From NCBI RefSeq assembly GCF_900094935.1, contig NZ_FMBA01000023.1, positions 1 through 36,555 of the forward strand: a DNA stretch of 36,555 bases, given 5' to 3'. This document shows, piece after piece, positions 1 through 10,312 of this stretch. Numbering within the stretch: position 1 is the stretch's first letter; each line of letters begins with the position of its first letter. The stretch is from Gilliamella intestini. Lineage in GTDB: Bacteria; Pseudomonadota; Gammaproteobacteria; Enterobacterales; Orbaceae. A model generated the notes under the pieces. That model was given only the letters and a program-made list of their open reading frames with translations. It had not been told where the DNA came from and did no database searches. Both the position numbers and the translations under genes were made by a program.

Positions 1-400
1 ATCCTTCTTGTGCCACTTTGGTTTCTAGCGCAATTAAGCGTTTTTTAAAACTTTCTAAATCGTGACGTAGCCAAATAGAGCGTACACCACTCCCTGACAC
101 CATTATGCCTTCTTGGCGGAGTTGATTGGCAACTCGATGTTGCCCATAAGCTGGATATTCATAGGCCATATTGACAACGGCTTGTTCTATATGTGGCTCT
201 ACCCGATTTTTTTCGATAGGCTTTTTACGACTGATTTCTTGAAGCGCAAGCTCACCCCCTTGCTCATACAATTTTTTAAAGCGATAATAGCTATCTCGAC
301 TGTATCCCATGACTTTGCAAGCTTGTTGAACGTTACCGAGTTGCTTAGCTAATTCTAGTAGTCCTAATTTAGGTTTAATGATTTTGGCGGTTTGATTCAT
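1..400 (-). CDS. IS481-family transposase, N-terminal part (partial at window edge)
   Basis: Reading the complementary strand from ATG at 400 gives 133 uninterrupted codons running off the left edge. The protein opens with a helix-turn-helix and leucine-zipper-like region ([20 protein letters not shown], then [16 protein letters not shown]). It continues with a conserved block [14 protein letters not shown], then [17 protein letters not shown] and [10 protein letters not shown]. This is the usual N-terminus of integrase-core (rve, DDE) transposases annotated as IS481 family. A ribosome binding site GGAGAG lies about 7 bases before the ATG. The catalytic DDE core would lie outside the window, so activity cannot be judged. 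The element appears to have inserted into the AlpA-like gene next door. An IS3-like assignment is the main alternative. Confidence 0.75.
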   Translation of the reverse strand, partial: MNQTAKIIKPKLGLLELAKQLGNVQQACKVMGYSRDSYYRFKKLYEQGGELALQEISRKKPIEKNRVEPHIEQAVVNMAYEYPAYGQHRVANQLRQEGIMVSGSGVRSIWLRHDLESFKKRLIALETKVAQEG

Positions 401-471
401 TTCTGACTCTCCTTTTTGTGTTATAAAATAACTTAAATGTCAGATCAAGTAAAGACTATTGCACTATAACA
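1..471 (-). mobile_element. IS481-type insertion sequence, one end (runs off the window)
   Basis: A transposase gene reads out of the left edge, and its upstream flank ends inside a disrupted AlpA-like gene. The outer end of the element is therefore placed near 471, where the complementary strand begins TGTTATAGTGCAATAG; IS481-type ends commonly start with TGT. The exact boundary and target duplication cannot be fixed because the other end lies outside the window. Confidence 0.5.
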
Positions 472-615
472 AGCTTTAGCCGAGCAACAATATATAGAAA
501 AATACAAACAGAAAACTTCCCTCGACCAATAAAAATATCAGCCAAAAGGGTCGTCTGGGACGAAGCTCAAGTAAAAAATTGGCTACAAGAAAAGGCTAAC
601 TCGTATATTCAATAG
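472..615 (+). pseudogene. AlpA-family phage/island regulator, 3' remnant
   Basis: The plus strand reads SFSRATIYRKIQTENFPRPI, then KISAKRVVWDEAQVKNWLQE, and stops at TAG 613-615. This is the C-terminal two thirds of a typical AlpA/excisionase-like winged-helix protein (S-x-TIYRKI, FP-P-KI, W-x-x-x-V-x-W). The N-terminus and start codon are missing and are replaced by the end of the IS element. AlpA proteins of this type usually sit at the end of P4-like islands beside the integrase and activate excision. The remnant converges on the integrase gene and overlaps its 3' end by about 20 bases. It cannot be expressed as a normal protein from what is visible. Confidence 0.7.
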
Positions 616-1802
616 TCCACTTATCTATCATATCAGCCCAATCTTGTAATAGTTTTCGCCTTTGCTCTGAGTATTCAGCTTTATTGTAAACAGCTCTAAC
701 GCCTCGTTGTTCATGAGCTAGAGCCTTTTCTATCCAGTCAGAATTGTATCCAGCTTCATGTAGGTGAGTTGATGCGGTTCTTCTCATGTCATGCACAGTA
801 AAATTATCAAGATTCAAACCGTTCTTTTGAGCTAGTTGAATAGTATGTGTGCAGGCTCTGTTTATTGATGATTTGGATATATTCCCGTACTTTGATTGTC
901 CAAAGCTTGGTAAAACAAATGGTGATTCGCTTGATAATATCTTTAACTGCATAAACAAATCGATTGCTTGTTTAGATAAATAAACAACATGAGGCCTACC
1001 TGCTCCCTGCCGGCTCGCTTTCATGCGTTCGGCAGGGATTGTCCATTCCGCATTTTTAAAATCTATTTCATCCCACGTTGCATCAACTATTCCACTTTTT
1101 CTTGTCATTGTTAGCATAATTAGCTTTAGTGCGATCTTTAATTGTAGAGACGTTTTACTAATTTTCAATGGTGTTAAAAAATATACCCACCTCTTGCTTT
1201 GTTAATGCTCTATCCCTTGGAGCAAAAGTCGTTATTGAAGCTCCTTTTACATAATCGGCTGGGTTATCATAATTAGCTCCTCTAGCCTTTGCATATGTAA
1301 AGACCATACCAACAATATCCCGTGTCCTCACCGCTGCTACAGGGGCTCGCTCTTTTAATTTTTCACAATATTGCCTAAGTAATGTTGGCGTTATTTCTGA
1401 CAATAACAATTTACCAAATTTTGGAGTAACATCTCTTACTATTATCCCTCCGACTATATCCCTAGTACTATCAGCATAGCCAGTATCGTTAAACCATTTT
1501 TCAAGCCAATACCCAAAAACATCATTATTTTTTGTTTGCTTTTCACGTTGCTTTTCCTTAGCCGGTGAAAGCCCATTTGCAATTAATTTCTTTGCTTCAA
1601 TTAGCTTGTCTCTTGCATCAGAGAGTGATAATTCACTATATTTACCAAAGGTAATCGTTTCTCGTCGCCCATTAATACGATAATCATAACGAAAGGACAA
1701 TGTGCCCGATTTAGATACGGCAACATATAACCCATCTCGGTCTGGAATTTTATATTGTTTGTCTTTTGGTTTTATTGATTTAAGCTTGATTTCTGTTAAC
1801 AT
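596..1802 (-). pseudogene. P4-type tyrosine integrase, disrupted by a frameshift
   Basis: Two overlapping reading frames on the minus strand together make one integrase of about 400 residues. The first (1802 to 1158) has the arm-type N-terminal domain of DUF4102 integrases (LTEIKLKSIKPKDKQYKIPD, DGLYVAVSKSGTLSFRY, GKYSELSLSDAR) and the core-binding domain. The second (from about 1168 to 596) has the catalytic domain: the first Arg in TMTRKSG, the HDMRRTASTHLHEAG box, the ALAHEQRG box and the catalytic Tyr in VYNKAEY. The frames are offset by one base next to a run of six T on the coding strand (about 1176-1181). Removing one T joins them without a stop. A TTG at 1168 could in principle start the second frame, but that protein would lack DNA-binding domains. 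The gene reads away from guaA, as island integrases do from their attachment site. It is either a real inactivating mutation or a sequencing error in a homopolymer. Confidence 0.85.
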
Positions 1803-1930
1803 ATTTATCTCCTATACCGTCATTCATGTCGGTAATTTTAGTGAAATATTCTATGTTCAAATTGCGATACCGTCAAAGCTACCGTCAAAAAAATCAAGCT
1901 TAAATGAGACTATATGAGATTAAATAAGAT

Positions 1931-1955
1931 AAAAAAGCCTTGATAAACAAGGCTT
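1931..1955 (-). terminator. Rho-independent terminator downstream of guaA
   Basis: AAGCCTTG (1935-1942) pairs perfectly with CAAGGCTT (1948-1955) around a 5-base loop. On the minus strand the stem is followed by a run of T (complement of 1931-1936). It lies about 50 bp past the guaA stop and before the integrase start. Confidence 0.7.
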
Positions 1956-2002
1956 AAAATAACAAAAAAAGACAATATGAGATTACATGATATTAAATGC
2001 AA

Positions 2003-3586
2003 TTATTCCCATTCAATCGTCGCTGGCGGTTTTCCGCTTATATCATACACAACACGAGATATGCCGTTAACTTCATTAATAATGCGGTTAGAAACTCGAC
2101 CAAGAAATTCGTATGGTAACTGAGCCCAATGAGCAGTCATAAAGTCAACCGTTTCAACCGCTCTCAGTGAAACAACCCAATCATATTTACGACCATCCCC
2201 CATTACACCTACTGAACGAACAGGTAAGAACACTGTAAAGGCTTGACTTACTTTGTGGTATAGATCAGCTTTATAAAGTTCTTCAATAAAAATAGCATCA
2301 GCTTGACGTAATAAGTCACAATACTCTTTTTTAACTTCACCAAGTACACGCACACCAAGACCTGGACCAGGGAATGGGTGGCGGTAAAGCATGTCATAAG
2401 GTAAACCAAGTTCTAAACCTATTTTGCGTACTTCGTCTTTAAATAGCTCTCTTAATGGTTCAACTAAGCCCATTTTCATATCTTCAGGTAAACCACCAAC
2501 ATTATGGTGTGATTTAATCACATGTGCTTTACCTGTATCAGCCGCGGCTGATTCAATTACATCAGGATAGATAGTCCCTTGCGCAAGCCATTTTACATCT
2601 TTAAGTTTTGCTGCTTCTTCATCAAATACAGCAACAAATTCACGCCCAATAATTTTACGTTTAGCTTCGGGATCTGCTTCACCTTTTAATGCAGCTAAAA
2701 AGCGCTCTTCGGCATTTACGGCGATGATGTTTAAGCCAAATTTATTACCAAACATATCCATAACTTGTTGTGCTTCGTTCAAACGTAACAGACCATGATC
2801 AACAAATACACAAGTTAACTGGTCGCCAATGGCTTGGTGCAATAGCAATGCTGTAACTGAAGAGTCAACCCCTCCAGATAAGCCAAGTAATACTTTGTCA
2901 TTACCAACCTTTTCTTTAATGCGAGCAATGGCATCGGTAATAATTGAAGATGGTGTCCAAAGTTTTTCGCAGTGACAGATATCAATCACAAAACGTTGCA
3001 ATAACTCGAAACCTTTAACCGTGTGAGTCACTTCTGGGTGGAATTGAACACCATAAAATTGTTTTTCGTCATTAGCTATAATAGCAAATGGACAAGTTTC
3101 AGTATGACCAATTAGTGTAAAACAATCAGGCAAGGTTGTTACTTTGTCACCGTGGCTCATCCAGACATCAAGTTGATTAATGCCTTGTTCGCTTGTACTA
3201 TCCAAAATACCATCAGTTAATTTTGACGATCCAATAAGATCCACTTTAGCATAACCAAATTCACGTTGGTTAGAACCAGTGACTTGACCGCCCTTACCAA
3301 CTTGAATTGCCATAGTTTGCATGCCGTAACAAATACCCAAAACAGGTACGCCAGCATTAAAAACATATTCGGGAGCTCGGGGACTATTAGCATCGGTGGT
3401 ACTTTCAGGACCACCTGATAGAATGATACCTTTAGGATTAAATTGTTTAATTTTTTCTTCTGATACATCCCACGGCCACAGTTCACAATACACGCCGATT
3501 TCGCGAATACGTCGAGCAATTAATTGGGTAACTTGTGAACCAAAATCGAGGATTAATATGCGCTGTTGGTGAATGTCTTTTTTCAT
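2003..3586 (-). CDS. guaA: GMP synthase (glutamine-hydrolysing)
   Basis: Converts XMP to GMP using ATP and ammonia from glutamine, the last step of guanine nucleotide synthesis in the cytoplasm. The protein is 527 residues (E. coli 525). The N-terminal class I glutamine amidotransferase domain has the nucleophile Cys86 in GICYGMQT and the His/Glu pair in FHPEVTH near residue 180. The ATP pyrophosphatase domain has the PP-loop LSGGVDSS near 235. The C-terminal dimerisation domain ends in ATIEWE, as is normal. I take the ATG at 3586: an AGGAA lies 8 bases before it. An in-frame TTG at 3589 would add one residue. In many bacteria guaB precedes guaA as an operon; here no guaB is adjacent, and the upstream neighbour is an autotransporter. 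The 3' end is the likely attachment site of the broken island at 1-1802. Confidence 0.98.
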   Translation of the reverse strand: MKKDIHQQRILILDFGSQVTQLIARRIREIGVYCELWPWDVSEEKIKQFNPKGIILSGGPESTTDANSPRAPEYVFNAGVPVLGICYGMQTMAIQVGKGGQVTGSNQREFGYAKVDLIGSSKLTDGILDSTSEQGINQLDVWMSHGDKVTTLPDCFTLIGHTETCPFAIIANDEKQFYGVQFHPEVTHTVKGFELLQRFVIDICHCEKLWTPSSIITDAIARIKEKVGNDKVLLGLSGGVDSSVTALLLHQAIGDQLTCVFVDHGLLRLNEAQQVMDMFGNKFGLNIIAVNAEERFLAALKGEADPEAKRKIIGREFVAVFDEEAAKLKDVKWLAQGTIYPDVIESAAADTGKAHVIKSHHNVGGLPEDMKMGLVEPLRELFKDEVRKIGLELGLPYDMLYRHPFPGPGLGVRVLGEVKKEYCDLLRQADAIFIEELYKADLYHKVSQAFTVFLPVRSVGVMGDGRKYDWVVSLRAVETVDFMTAHWAQLPYEFLGRVSNRIINEVNGISRVVYDISGKPPATIEWE

Positions 3587-3782
3587 CAATTTTATTCCTA
3601 AGATATGAAATAATATAAAAAATAAGAGATGATATTATATTATCTAGCGATAAAATTAAACTTATTAAATAATAATTGTAAATTTTTTATTTTACAAGAC
3701 AATTGAATTACTTAACACAATGATGATAAATGAGAACAAATTATTAAGAGATTTTTGATATATTGTTTTGATAATAAAAAGG

Positions 3783-3826
3783 AATATATACGTAATTACT
3801 ATTATGACCATAATCACGTATATATT
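3783..3826 (-). terminator. Large hairpin terminator after the first autotransporter
   Basis: A perfect 11-bp inverted repeat, AATATATACGT (3783-3793) with ACGTATATATT (3816-3826), has a smaller ATTAT/ATAAT repeat nested inside (3801-3805 and 3810-3814). On the minus strand it is followed by CCTTTTT. Its place 40 bp past the autotransporter stop fits a terminator. Confidence 0.6.
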
Positions 3827-3865
3827 AATAACTTTCTTAAATAAGTTTTGATGATGGAAAAAAAC

Positions 3866-6800
3866 TTACCATTTATGTTCTATACCGATATTTCCTCGAT
3901 AACCTTGACGTTTAGTACTACCAAAATCATGTTCATAGCGAGTATCGCCGTATAAGTACATATTTTGACCTAATGGAGCTTTGATTCCAAGCCCTAATTC
4001 ACCCCATGTGCTAGCATATTTTTCGCGTAAACTATCTCGACCAATATCAACATCATTGGGTTTGATAAAATCATGCCAAATATTACCTATAGCATAAAGT
4101 GTTGTTGTTTGATGATCTTTGCTTTGATTATAAGCGAGCCGAACCCCTATTCGCCCTCTAAGCAGATCTTGACCATTTTGATCCACTTTTCTGTATTTAT
4201 CTTTAAAGCTATCTAAATCAACATATTGATACACCATTTGAACTTGAGGTTCAATTAACCAATAGTTTTGCTTAATGTCACTTTGGTTTATTATAAAAGC
4301 ATGCCCTGCTTCGGCTGAGAGTGCCATACTTAAACCATTTTGGGCGTGAGGATTATTCCCATTTCGTGCTTCATATTTGTTACGTAAATAGGAAAATTGC
4401 CCCACTAAATCAAAATAACTATTATCGATAGAAAAATAGCTGTTGGTTAATCCTAAGTTTACTGATTCTGATTTACCTTTACCTGTACGTTTACTATGAG
4501 AAATTCTTCCGTGTTCAGCTCGATATTTGTCAGAAAAATCAGTATAGGCTTTAGTATATGCCAAATACAGACCAACATGATTATGGCTTCCATTTTCTTC
4601 AATATTATTGATTAAGTCATGACCTAGTTGGATCCCATATATGTTTGTGTCATAATTTAAACGTGTTTTCCCATTTTGTTTAAGGTGTTTACCTAATATT
4701 CTTCCCCATGTTTCTCCTGCATATTTATTGTTGTCATTATAACTGGAAGAATTGAATTTGATATCTTGCCCACGTCGTTCGTGTAATGTTCCAATACTTA
4801 AAAGCCCTTGTTCTTGATTGACCTTTGCCATAGCAACGTAACCAGCAACTGGACTTGATAAAATAGGTTTAGCCTTAGCCGAATCAATTGGTGGGGCTAA
4901 TGGCACTGACGGTATTGGTGGTGGTGTTGGTGTTGGTGTTGGTGGTATTGGGTTACCTGATTTCATTGTCCAATAGTATTCATCTCCATTTGCAGTTTTA
5001 CGTTTGGCTAATTGCACTTCGGTTGCACCATTAGTATGTGCAACGCCTTGAAATACTTGTTCATTACTACTTGTCCCAACATAAATTACTGGATCTGTAT
5101 TAATAATACTTGCTATTTGGCGGATATTGCCATCAATGATATTTTCTTGTCCTGTCGAACCTATCGGAATGACTTTTGTTACTCCTGTTGCCATACCTGT
5201 AATTCTTAGTATATCTGATTGTTCATTAACATCATTCATTACAATTGGATTGTTCCAAAGAGTATTCATTTTAACCATCGCAATACCAGAAGCCATATAA
5301 TTACCATCAATTGTTAAAATATCATTATATTTTCCATGCAAATGGTTATCTAAGTTAATGATACCACCATTACTTATAACATCCCCTTGTAATATAAATT
5401 CATTGCTGCCTACATCAGCAAAAGCACCATTAATTGTTGCACCATTATTCAGTTCAACCTTGTCAAATTTTGCTATGTTACTTGTACCATTCGGTTTCAA
5501 ATTCCACGTAAAATTATCATTTAAATTAATATTAAGCACAGTATTTACATCGGTATCTAAAACTTCCCCTTCTTCAACTTTTACTAAACCTTTGTAAACT
5601 AACCCTGTCATACTACCTTTACCCGAAGCATTAAATGTGACTGAGGATCCTTGATATGCATCGTGCCCAAGTTCAGTTCCATTTGAATCATAAGTATTAG
5701 AAAAAAATTGATAGTTAGGTGCAGTATAGTTACCACTTACATTAATAATATAACCTGCATCATTTGCGGTAAGGTCTGTCTTGTCCCCCGTAAAAGATAA
5801 AACTGTGTCAACTTGTCCTTGATCAACAAATATTAAATCTTTACGTCCTATAGAACCATTTATTACAGGATCAGCACTAGTGCCAGTAGTAGTAAATATG
5901 GCATTTTTAAAACTGGCTTTCACACCATGTGAGGCAGCCTGTTCAAATTGTCCTGTTGAATTGGCATCATCATGTGTACCAATTTCAAGTGCATAACCGC
6001 CTGTTTTAATAATCGTTGTACTATTTTCATAATCTGCTTTGAGCAATGAATTACGAATCATTTTGATACCACTACCTTCTAATGCATTAGTTGTATCAAT
6101 CGTTAATTCTCCATAAGACTCTAAAATACCAGCACCTTCGCCGGTGTTACGTGTTTTACCTAATTTTATAGCCGCACTATCCCATTTTAACGCCGATGTG
6201 TCGCTACCTTTATTTATTGTGATTGTATTTTTCCCACCTTTTAAAATCACTTTTGGCGTCAATTGCCCACTAGCACCAACCTTATCGGCAGTATCATGAT
6301 TAGTTGGATTACCTGAGACATAAATTCCAATAGAGCGATTTCCTGTTAATGTCATATCTAAATCATCATTGACTATAACTTGCCCTGCTGAACCATTTCC
6401 TGAATTTTCGTAGGCGCCTTGCATAGCACGAATACCATTATTTAAGATCGGCTGAGTTTTACCACCTTTTGCTGTTTGATTTATTTTTAATTTATCGACA
6501 GTAATTGTACTGTATTTCCCGTTATAAGTGTCTTTTTCTCCTGCATCAGCAAAAGAACCGGCCAATATACTATATGATGCAACATTACCGCTTGAGTTAC
6601 TCCCATGGGTGTAATTATCAGTTATATTTAATTCAACATTTTTGGCAGTTAGATCAACATTGTGATGTGTTGCAAGCCCCATAGTTTGACCGTTGTTGGT
6701 AATAGTAAAATTTAAATTGCCTGCGTTAATTGAACCTCCTGAAACGCCATAAGTATATTGATTTGCTAAACCTGTATAATTACCATTAACATTTGCTGTT

Positions 6801-7111
6801 AAGATTGTATCCCCAACATCAAGTTTTTCATGCAGCCTACTTCTTGTTAGGATATAAAAGCCAGCATTACCCGATTGACTTACGTTAGCTGCTTTAATAT
6901 TATTACAGCTAGGAATGTTTTGACCTACTAAATATGACCTATCAGCATTTGCTGTACAATCTAAAGCAAATGCAGAAGTGGGGATGGCTAAAGCTGAAGA
7001 GACTAGGCATACAACTGTGGCAGTTGATTTACAAGCTCTTCGAACTAATTCAGAACATGCAATTGTAATACCTGTAACAATATTAAATTTTGTTTGGTAG
7101 ACTTTGTTCAT
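3866..7111 (-). CDS. Large autotransporter (type Va) with extended signal peptide
   Basis: A 1081-residue secreted surface protein that exports its own passenger through a C-terminal outer-membrane barrel. The N-terminus is a classic extended signal peptide region (MNKVYQTKFNIVTG) followed by a hydrophobic core and a likely cleavage after AFA at about residue 49. The passenger (about 50-715) is rich in N, T, G and S with many short beta-strand-like stretches, as in beta-helical passengers. Two cysteines lie near its start (about 52 and 69). A Pro/Thr-rich linker (PPTPTPTPPP) at about 716-745 precedes the barrel (about 790-1081), which starts near WGRILGKHLKQNGKTRLNY and ends in GIEHKW. The start has AAAGG about 8-9 bases upstream. 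A HlyC-like gene lies 113 bp upstream on the same strand, possibly in the same transcript. The passenger's function (adhesin or other) cannot be told from sequence; no protease motif is obvious. Confidence 0.93.
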   Translation of the reverse strand: MNKVYQTKFNIVTGITIACSELVRRACKSTATVVCLVSSALAIPTSAFALDCTANADRSYLVGQNIPSCNNIKAANVSQSGNAGFYILTRSRLHEKLDVGDTILTANVNGNYTGLANQYTYGVSGGSINAGNLNFTITNNGQTMGLATHHNVDLTAKNVELNITDNYTHGSNSSGNVASYSILAGSFADAGEKDTYNGKYSTITVDKLKINQTAKGGKTQPILNNGIRAMQGAYENSGNGSAGQVIVNDDLDMTLTGNRSIGIYVSGNPTNHDTADKVGASGQLTPKVILKGGKNTITINKGSDTSALKWDSAAIKLGKTRNTGEGAGILESYGELTIDTTNALEGSGIKMIRNSLLKADYENSTTIIKTGGYALEIGTHDDANSTGQFEQAASHGVKASFKNAIFTTTGTSADPVINGSIGRKDLIFVDQGQVDTVLSFTGDKTDLTANDAGYIINVSGNYTAPNYQFFSNTYDSNGTELGHDAYQGSSVTFNASGKGSMTGLVYKGLVKVEEGEVLDTDVNTVLNINLNDNFTWNLKPNGTSNIAKFDKVELNNGATINGAFADVGSNEFILQGDVISNGGIINLDNHLHGKYNDILTIDGNYMASGIAMVKMNTLWNNPIVMNDVNEQSDILRITGMATGVTKVIPIGSTGQENIIDGNIRQIASIINTDPVIYVGTSSNEQVFQGVAHTNGATEVQLAKRKTANGDEYYWTMKSGNPIPPTPTPTPPPIPSVPLAPPIDSAKAKPILSSPVAGYVAMAKVNQEQGLLSIGTLHERRGQDIKFNSSSYNDNNKYAGETWGRILGKHLKQNGKTRLNYDTNIYGIQLGHDLINNIEENGSHNHVGLYLAYTKAYTDFSDKYRAEHGRISHSKRTGKGKSESVNLGLTNSYFSIDNSYFDLVGQFSYLRNKYEARNGNNPHAQNGLSMALSAEAGHAFIINQSDIKQNYWLIEPQVQMVYQYVDLDSFKDKYRKVDQNGQDLLRGRIGVRLAYNQSKDHQTTTLYAIGNIWHDFIKPNDVDIGRDSLREKYASTWGELGLGIKAPLGQNMYLYGDTRYEHDFGSTKRQGYRGNIGIEHKW

Positions 7112-7224
7112 AATTATTACCTTTAATTGATGATAAAACGTGGCGAGATCACATATTCATTTTTATACAATAAAAATAATAATATAAAAATTAGTTACTT
7201 ATATGTGGTAGTTAGTTTAAAAAC

Positions 7225-7701
7225 TTAACATTGAACTTTTTTAATGACAGTATTACTTTTAGATTTGTGATAACCAAAATAACAAAGATTATTTTTTAGT
7301 ACTTTTTTACAAATTGACTTTGTTAAAAAAACTTCATGCAGCCCAAATGGGCAGTAAAAAGAAAGTAACCATAACCGCTTGGATTTATTTGGTTGATTAC
7401 AATGAACGAAATTAACGTAAGGTAGTTCTTTATTGAGATATTGTTGCTCTTCCTGATTATTAAAATATGCCCAATTTATATAACCTAACGGTTTATTGTT
7501 ATGAACAATTAAAGCAAAATTTTTAGAACGAATTATAGGTTGTAAAATGTCTAGAGCTGAATCAATTGCCACTTTTTTATAAGCTGGATTTTGATTCCAT
7601 AACCAAATCATGGCACCTAATACTTCAGCTTCATTCCATATAGTATCAGGATATATACTTGGTGCGATAATTCTATCTACATATTGATTAAAATCGCTCA
7701 T
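7225..7701 (-). CDS. HlyC/RtxC-family toxin-activating lysine acyltransferase homologue, catalytic residues replaced
   Basis: A 158-residue protein that aligns by eye with HlyC, the enzyme that transfers fatty acyl groups from acyl-ACP to lysines of RTX toxins. Shared features are EVLGxxxWLW near residues 26-35, the central block with FALI, PLGYINWAYF (71-80) in place of PVAYCSWANL, and a W-x-x-x-x-x-x-PFG block at 111-120. The two residues required in HlyC are both changed: His23 in EVLGHVSW corresponds to Ala30 (EVLGAMIW), and Asp92 in WFIDWIAPFG corresponds to Ser114 (WLLSFYCPFG). The C-terminus is short and Lys-rich. The start has AAGGTG about 7 bases upstream. It lies directly upstream of, and in the same direction as, the autotransporter at 3866-7111; no RTX toxin gene is in the window. 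It could be an inactive relic, a chaperone-like partner or a divergent enzyme using other residues. Confidence 0.8.
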   Translation of the reverse strand: MSDFNQYVDRIIAPSIYPDTIWNEAEVLGAMIWLWNQNPAYKKVAIDSALDILQPIIRSKNFALIVHNNKPLGYINWAYFNNQEEQQYLNKELPYVNFVHCNQPNKSKRLWLLSFYCPFGLHEVFLTKSICKKVLKNNLCYFGYHKSKSNTVIKKVQC

Positions 7702-8125
7702 CTATTTCACCTTTTTAGAAGCTATTAACCATTATATTACTTAATTAACTAAATTAAATTATTTTATTTTTTATTATTAATAATATTTTATATTATTTAG
7801 TTAACATATTATTTTTATTGAAGTATAAAAATACAATGCCAATAAAATAATAAAGATTTTATTCTAAAACTCCTGTTTTTGAGATACTTGCAAATTTTAT
7901 GCAAGTTTTTGAATAATATATAATTTAAAAAAAACACTTATTTAAAAAAGAATTTAATTATTAAAACATTGATTTTTTTAGAAATAAAATTTCATCTTTT
8001 TTATTAATTTTAAAATTGAAAATTTTTAAATTATTTTAGAAATGAATAATACCTTAGTAAAAAATGGCATTGAAAAGAGAGGTGAATTGCTCACCTCTTA
8101 TTGATATTAAAATATACGATTAAAA
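7702..8125. other. 424-bp very A/T-rich intergenic region
   Basis: No coding region is supported here. It holds the presumed promoter region of the HlyC-like gene and the pta terminator. A 7-bp hairpin, ACTTGCA (7886-7892) with TGCAAGT (7900-7906), is followed by TTTT on the plus strand, although no plus-strand gene precedes it. The rest is almost pure A/T with no other structure I can defend. Confidence 0.5.
8077..8099 (-). terminator. Rho-independent terminator of ackA-pta
   Basis: AGAGGTGA (8078-8085) pairs with TCACCTCT (8091-8098) around ATTGC, with a G-T pair extending the stem. On the minus strand it is followed by TTTT. It lies 27 bp past the pta stop. Confidence 0.7.
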
Positions 8126-10276
8126 TTAATTGCTAGCGTTTTGTTCTTGTGCTGATTGAATTGCTGTTAATGCAATGGTGTAGACAATATCGTCAACTAA
8201 TGCACCACGAGACAAATCATTAACAGGTTTACGCATACCTTGTAACATTGGCCCAATTGAAACAAGATCGGCTGAACGTTGTACTGCTTTATAAGTAGTA
8301 TTACCTGTATTAAGATCAGGGAAGATAAATACAGTCGCTTTACCTGCTACTTGTGAATTTGGTGCTTTCGATTTTGCTACATCAGGCATTACCGCAGCAT
8401 CATATTGCAATGGACCATCGATCATAAGATCTGGACGTTTTTCTTGAGCAATGCGTGTTGCTTCTTTCACTTTTTCAACATCAGCACCTTGACCAGAGCT
8501 ACCTGTTGAGTAGGAGATCATCGCAACGCGAGGTTCAATACCAAAGGCAATTGCTGTATCAGCCGACTGAATGGCAATTTCGGCTAACTCTTGTGCATTT
8601 GGATCTGGGTTAATTGCACAGTCACCATAAATATATACTTGATCAGGCATTAACATAAAGAACACCGATGAAACAAGGGAACTGCCTGGTGCAGTTTTAA
8701 TTAATTGTAACGGTGGACGAATAGTATTAGCTGTTGTGTGCACCGCACCTGATACTAAACCATCAACTTCATTTGCTTCAAGCATCATCGTACCAAGTAC
8801 AACATTATCAGCCAATTGCTCACGAGCAATAACTTCAGTCATCCCTTTGTTTTTACGTAATTCAACTAGGCGAGGAACATATTTTTCACGGATATTTTCA
8901 GGATCAACGATCTCAACACCTTGACCTAAAGTCACACCTTGTGAAGCGGCAACTTTACGCACTTCGTCAGGATTACCAATAAGCACACATTTTGCAATAT
9001 TACGTTCAGCACAAATGGCTGCTGCTTTAACTGTTCTTGGCTCATCACCTTCTGGTAATACCACTACTTTTTTCGCATTACGAGCAAGCTCAGTTAATTG
9101 ATAACGGAAAGCGGGTGGTGATAAACGACGTGCAGAGTTCACTATTTCATTTAATGATTTAATCCATTTAGCATCTATATGATCAGCAACAAAATTCTGT
9201 GTGTTTTCCATGCGCTCTTTATCATCAACAGGAATTTCTAAATTAAATTGTTGTAAATTGATAGAGGTTTGGAAAGTATTGGTTTTAACCGTAAACACAG
9301 GTAAGCCAGTATCAAACGCTGGTTGGCATAATTTTGCAATTTTTTCATCAATTTCATAACCACCAGTTAATAAAACACCACCAATTGATACTCCATTCAT
9401 TGCAGCTAAACTAATCGTAACTAATACATCTGAACGATCAGCTGAGGTTACTAAAAGTGCATTTGGCTGTAAATGGCTGATAATGTTAGGAACACTACGT
9501 GAGCAGAAAGAAATATGCTTGATACGACGGTTTTTAATATCACCTTCGTTAATAATTTTTGCATCAAAATGTTTAGCTATATCCACAGCTCGGCAAGCAC
9601 TTAAATCCATATTCCAAGGAATACATCCCAATACAGGTAATGGGCTGTGTGCATTTAAATCATCGATAGTGATTTTTTTATTATCAAATTTAGGCGTATG
9701 ATAAATTTCTGCCACATCAGGACGAGCAAGATTCTGCTCTTCAACTGGCGCATTGACTTTATTAACAATCACACCAATAATTTTTTCATTTTTAATACCA
9801 CCAAAATTAGAACGCGCAATTTCAATGCGATCTCTAAGTTGTTCTGGCGTATCTTTGCCCATATTAACTACAAAAATAATTTCGGCGCCAAGAGTTTTAG
9901 CAATATTATTATTAAGTTCATTAGCAAAAGGATAATCAGATGTTGGCACAATACCTTCAACTAAAACAACATCAGCTCCTTTAGTATTTTCGGCATAAAG
10001 GGCAACGATTTCTTCCATTAACACATCTTGTTGATTTAAACCTAATAGGTTTTCAACATGGCTCATTTTAAGCGGTTTTAGTGTTGGAATTGATGTATTG
10101 TTGCTCACTAGGGTTGTGGTATTATCTGGCGCATCGCCACCAGCTCTTGGTTGCGCGACAGGTTTAAACACATTTAAATTAATACCTTGACGCTCCATAG
10201 CTCGAATAACACCAAGACTCACACCTGTTAACCCGACATTAGTGCCAGTTGGGATAAGCATAATTGTACGAGACAT
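8126..10276 (-). CDS. pta: Phosphate acetyltransferase
   Basis: Interconverts acetyl-CoA and acetyl phosphate; with AckA it forms the acetate overflow and fermentation route that yields ATP. It is 716 residues, the long enterobacterial type (E. coli 714). The N-terminal P-loop-like domain starts [18 protein letters not shown], the middle holds a DRTGG-type regulatory domain (about 215-330), and the C-terminal catalytic PTA domain starts near [18 protein letters not shown] (about 400) and runs to the end. It lies 66 bp downstream of the ackA stop, separated by a hairpin that may reduce read-through. Both genes face the same way, as in E. coli. Confidence 0.98.
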   Translation of the reverse strand: MSRTIMLIPTGTNVGLTGVSLGVIRAMERQGINLNVFKPVAQPRAGGDAPDNTTTLVSNNTSIPTLKPLKMSHVENLLGLNQQDVLMEEIVALYAENTKGADVVLVEGIVPTSDYPFANELNNNIAKTLGAEIIFVVNMGKDTPEQLRDRIEIARSNFGGIKNEKIIGVIVNKVNAPVEEQNLARPDVAEIYHTPKFDNKKITIDDLNAHSPLPVLGCIPWNMDLSACRAVDIAKHFDAKIINEGDIKNRRIKHISFCSRSVPNIISHLQPNALLVTSADRSDVLVTISLAAMNGVSIGGVLLTGGYEIDEKIAKLCQPAFDTGLPVFTVKTNTFQTSINLQQFNLEIPVDDKERMENTQNFVADHIDAKWIKSLNEIVNSARRLSPPAFRYQLTELARNAKKVVVLPEGDEPRTVKAAAICAERNIAKCVLIGNPDEVRKVAASQGVTLGQGVEIVDPENIREKYVPRLVELRKNKGMTEVIAREQLADNVVLGTMMLEANEVDGLVSGAVHTTANTIRPPLQLIKTAPGSSLVSSVFFMLMPDQVYIYGDCAINPDPNAQELAEIAIQSADTAIAFGIEPRVAMISYSTGSSGQGADVEKVKEATRIAQEKRPDLMIDGPLQYDAAVMPDVAKSKAPNSQVAGKATVFIFPDLNTGNTTYKAVQRSADLVSIGPMLQGMRKPVNDLSRGALVDDIVYTIALTAIQSAQEQNASN

Positions 10277-10312
10277 AATTATTACCTCTTAAATCTTTTA
10301 TTGTATAAAAAC

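Noticed and set aside
113-352. Plus-strand open frame of 79 codons at the left edge
   Set aside because: It lies opposite the transposase gene, whose minus-strand frame has clear family motifs and a ribosome binding site.
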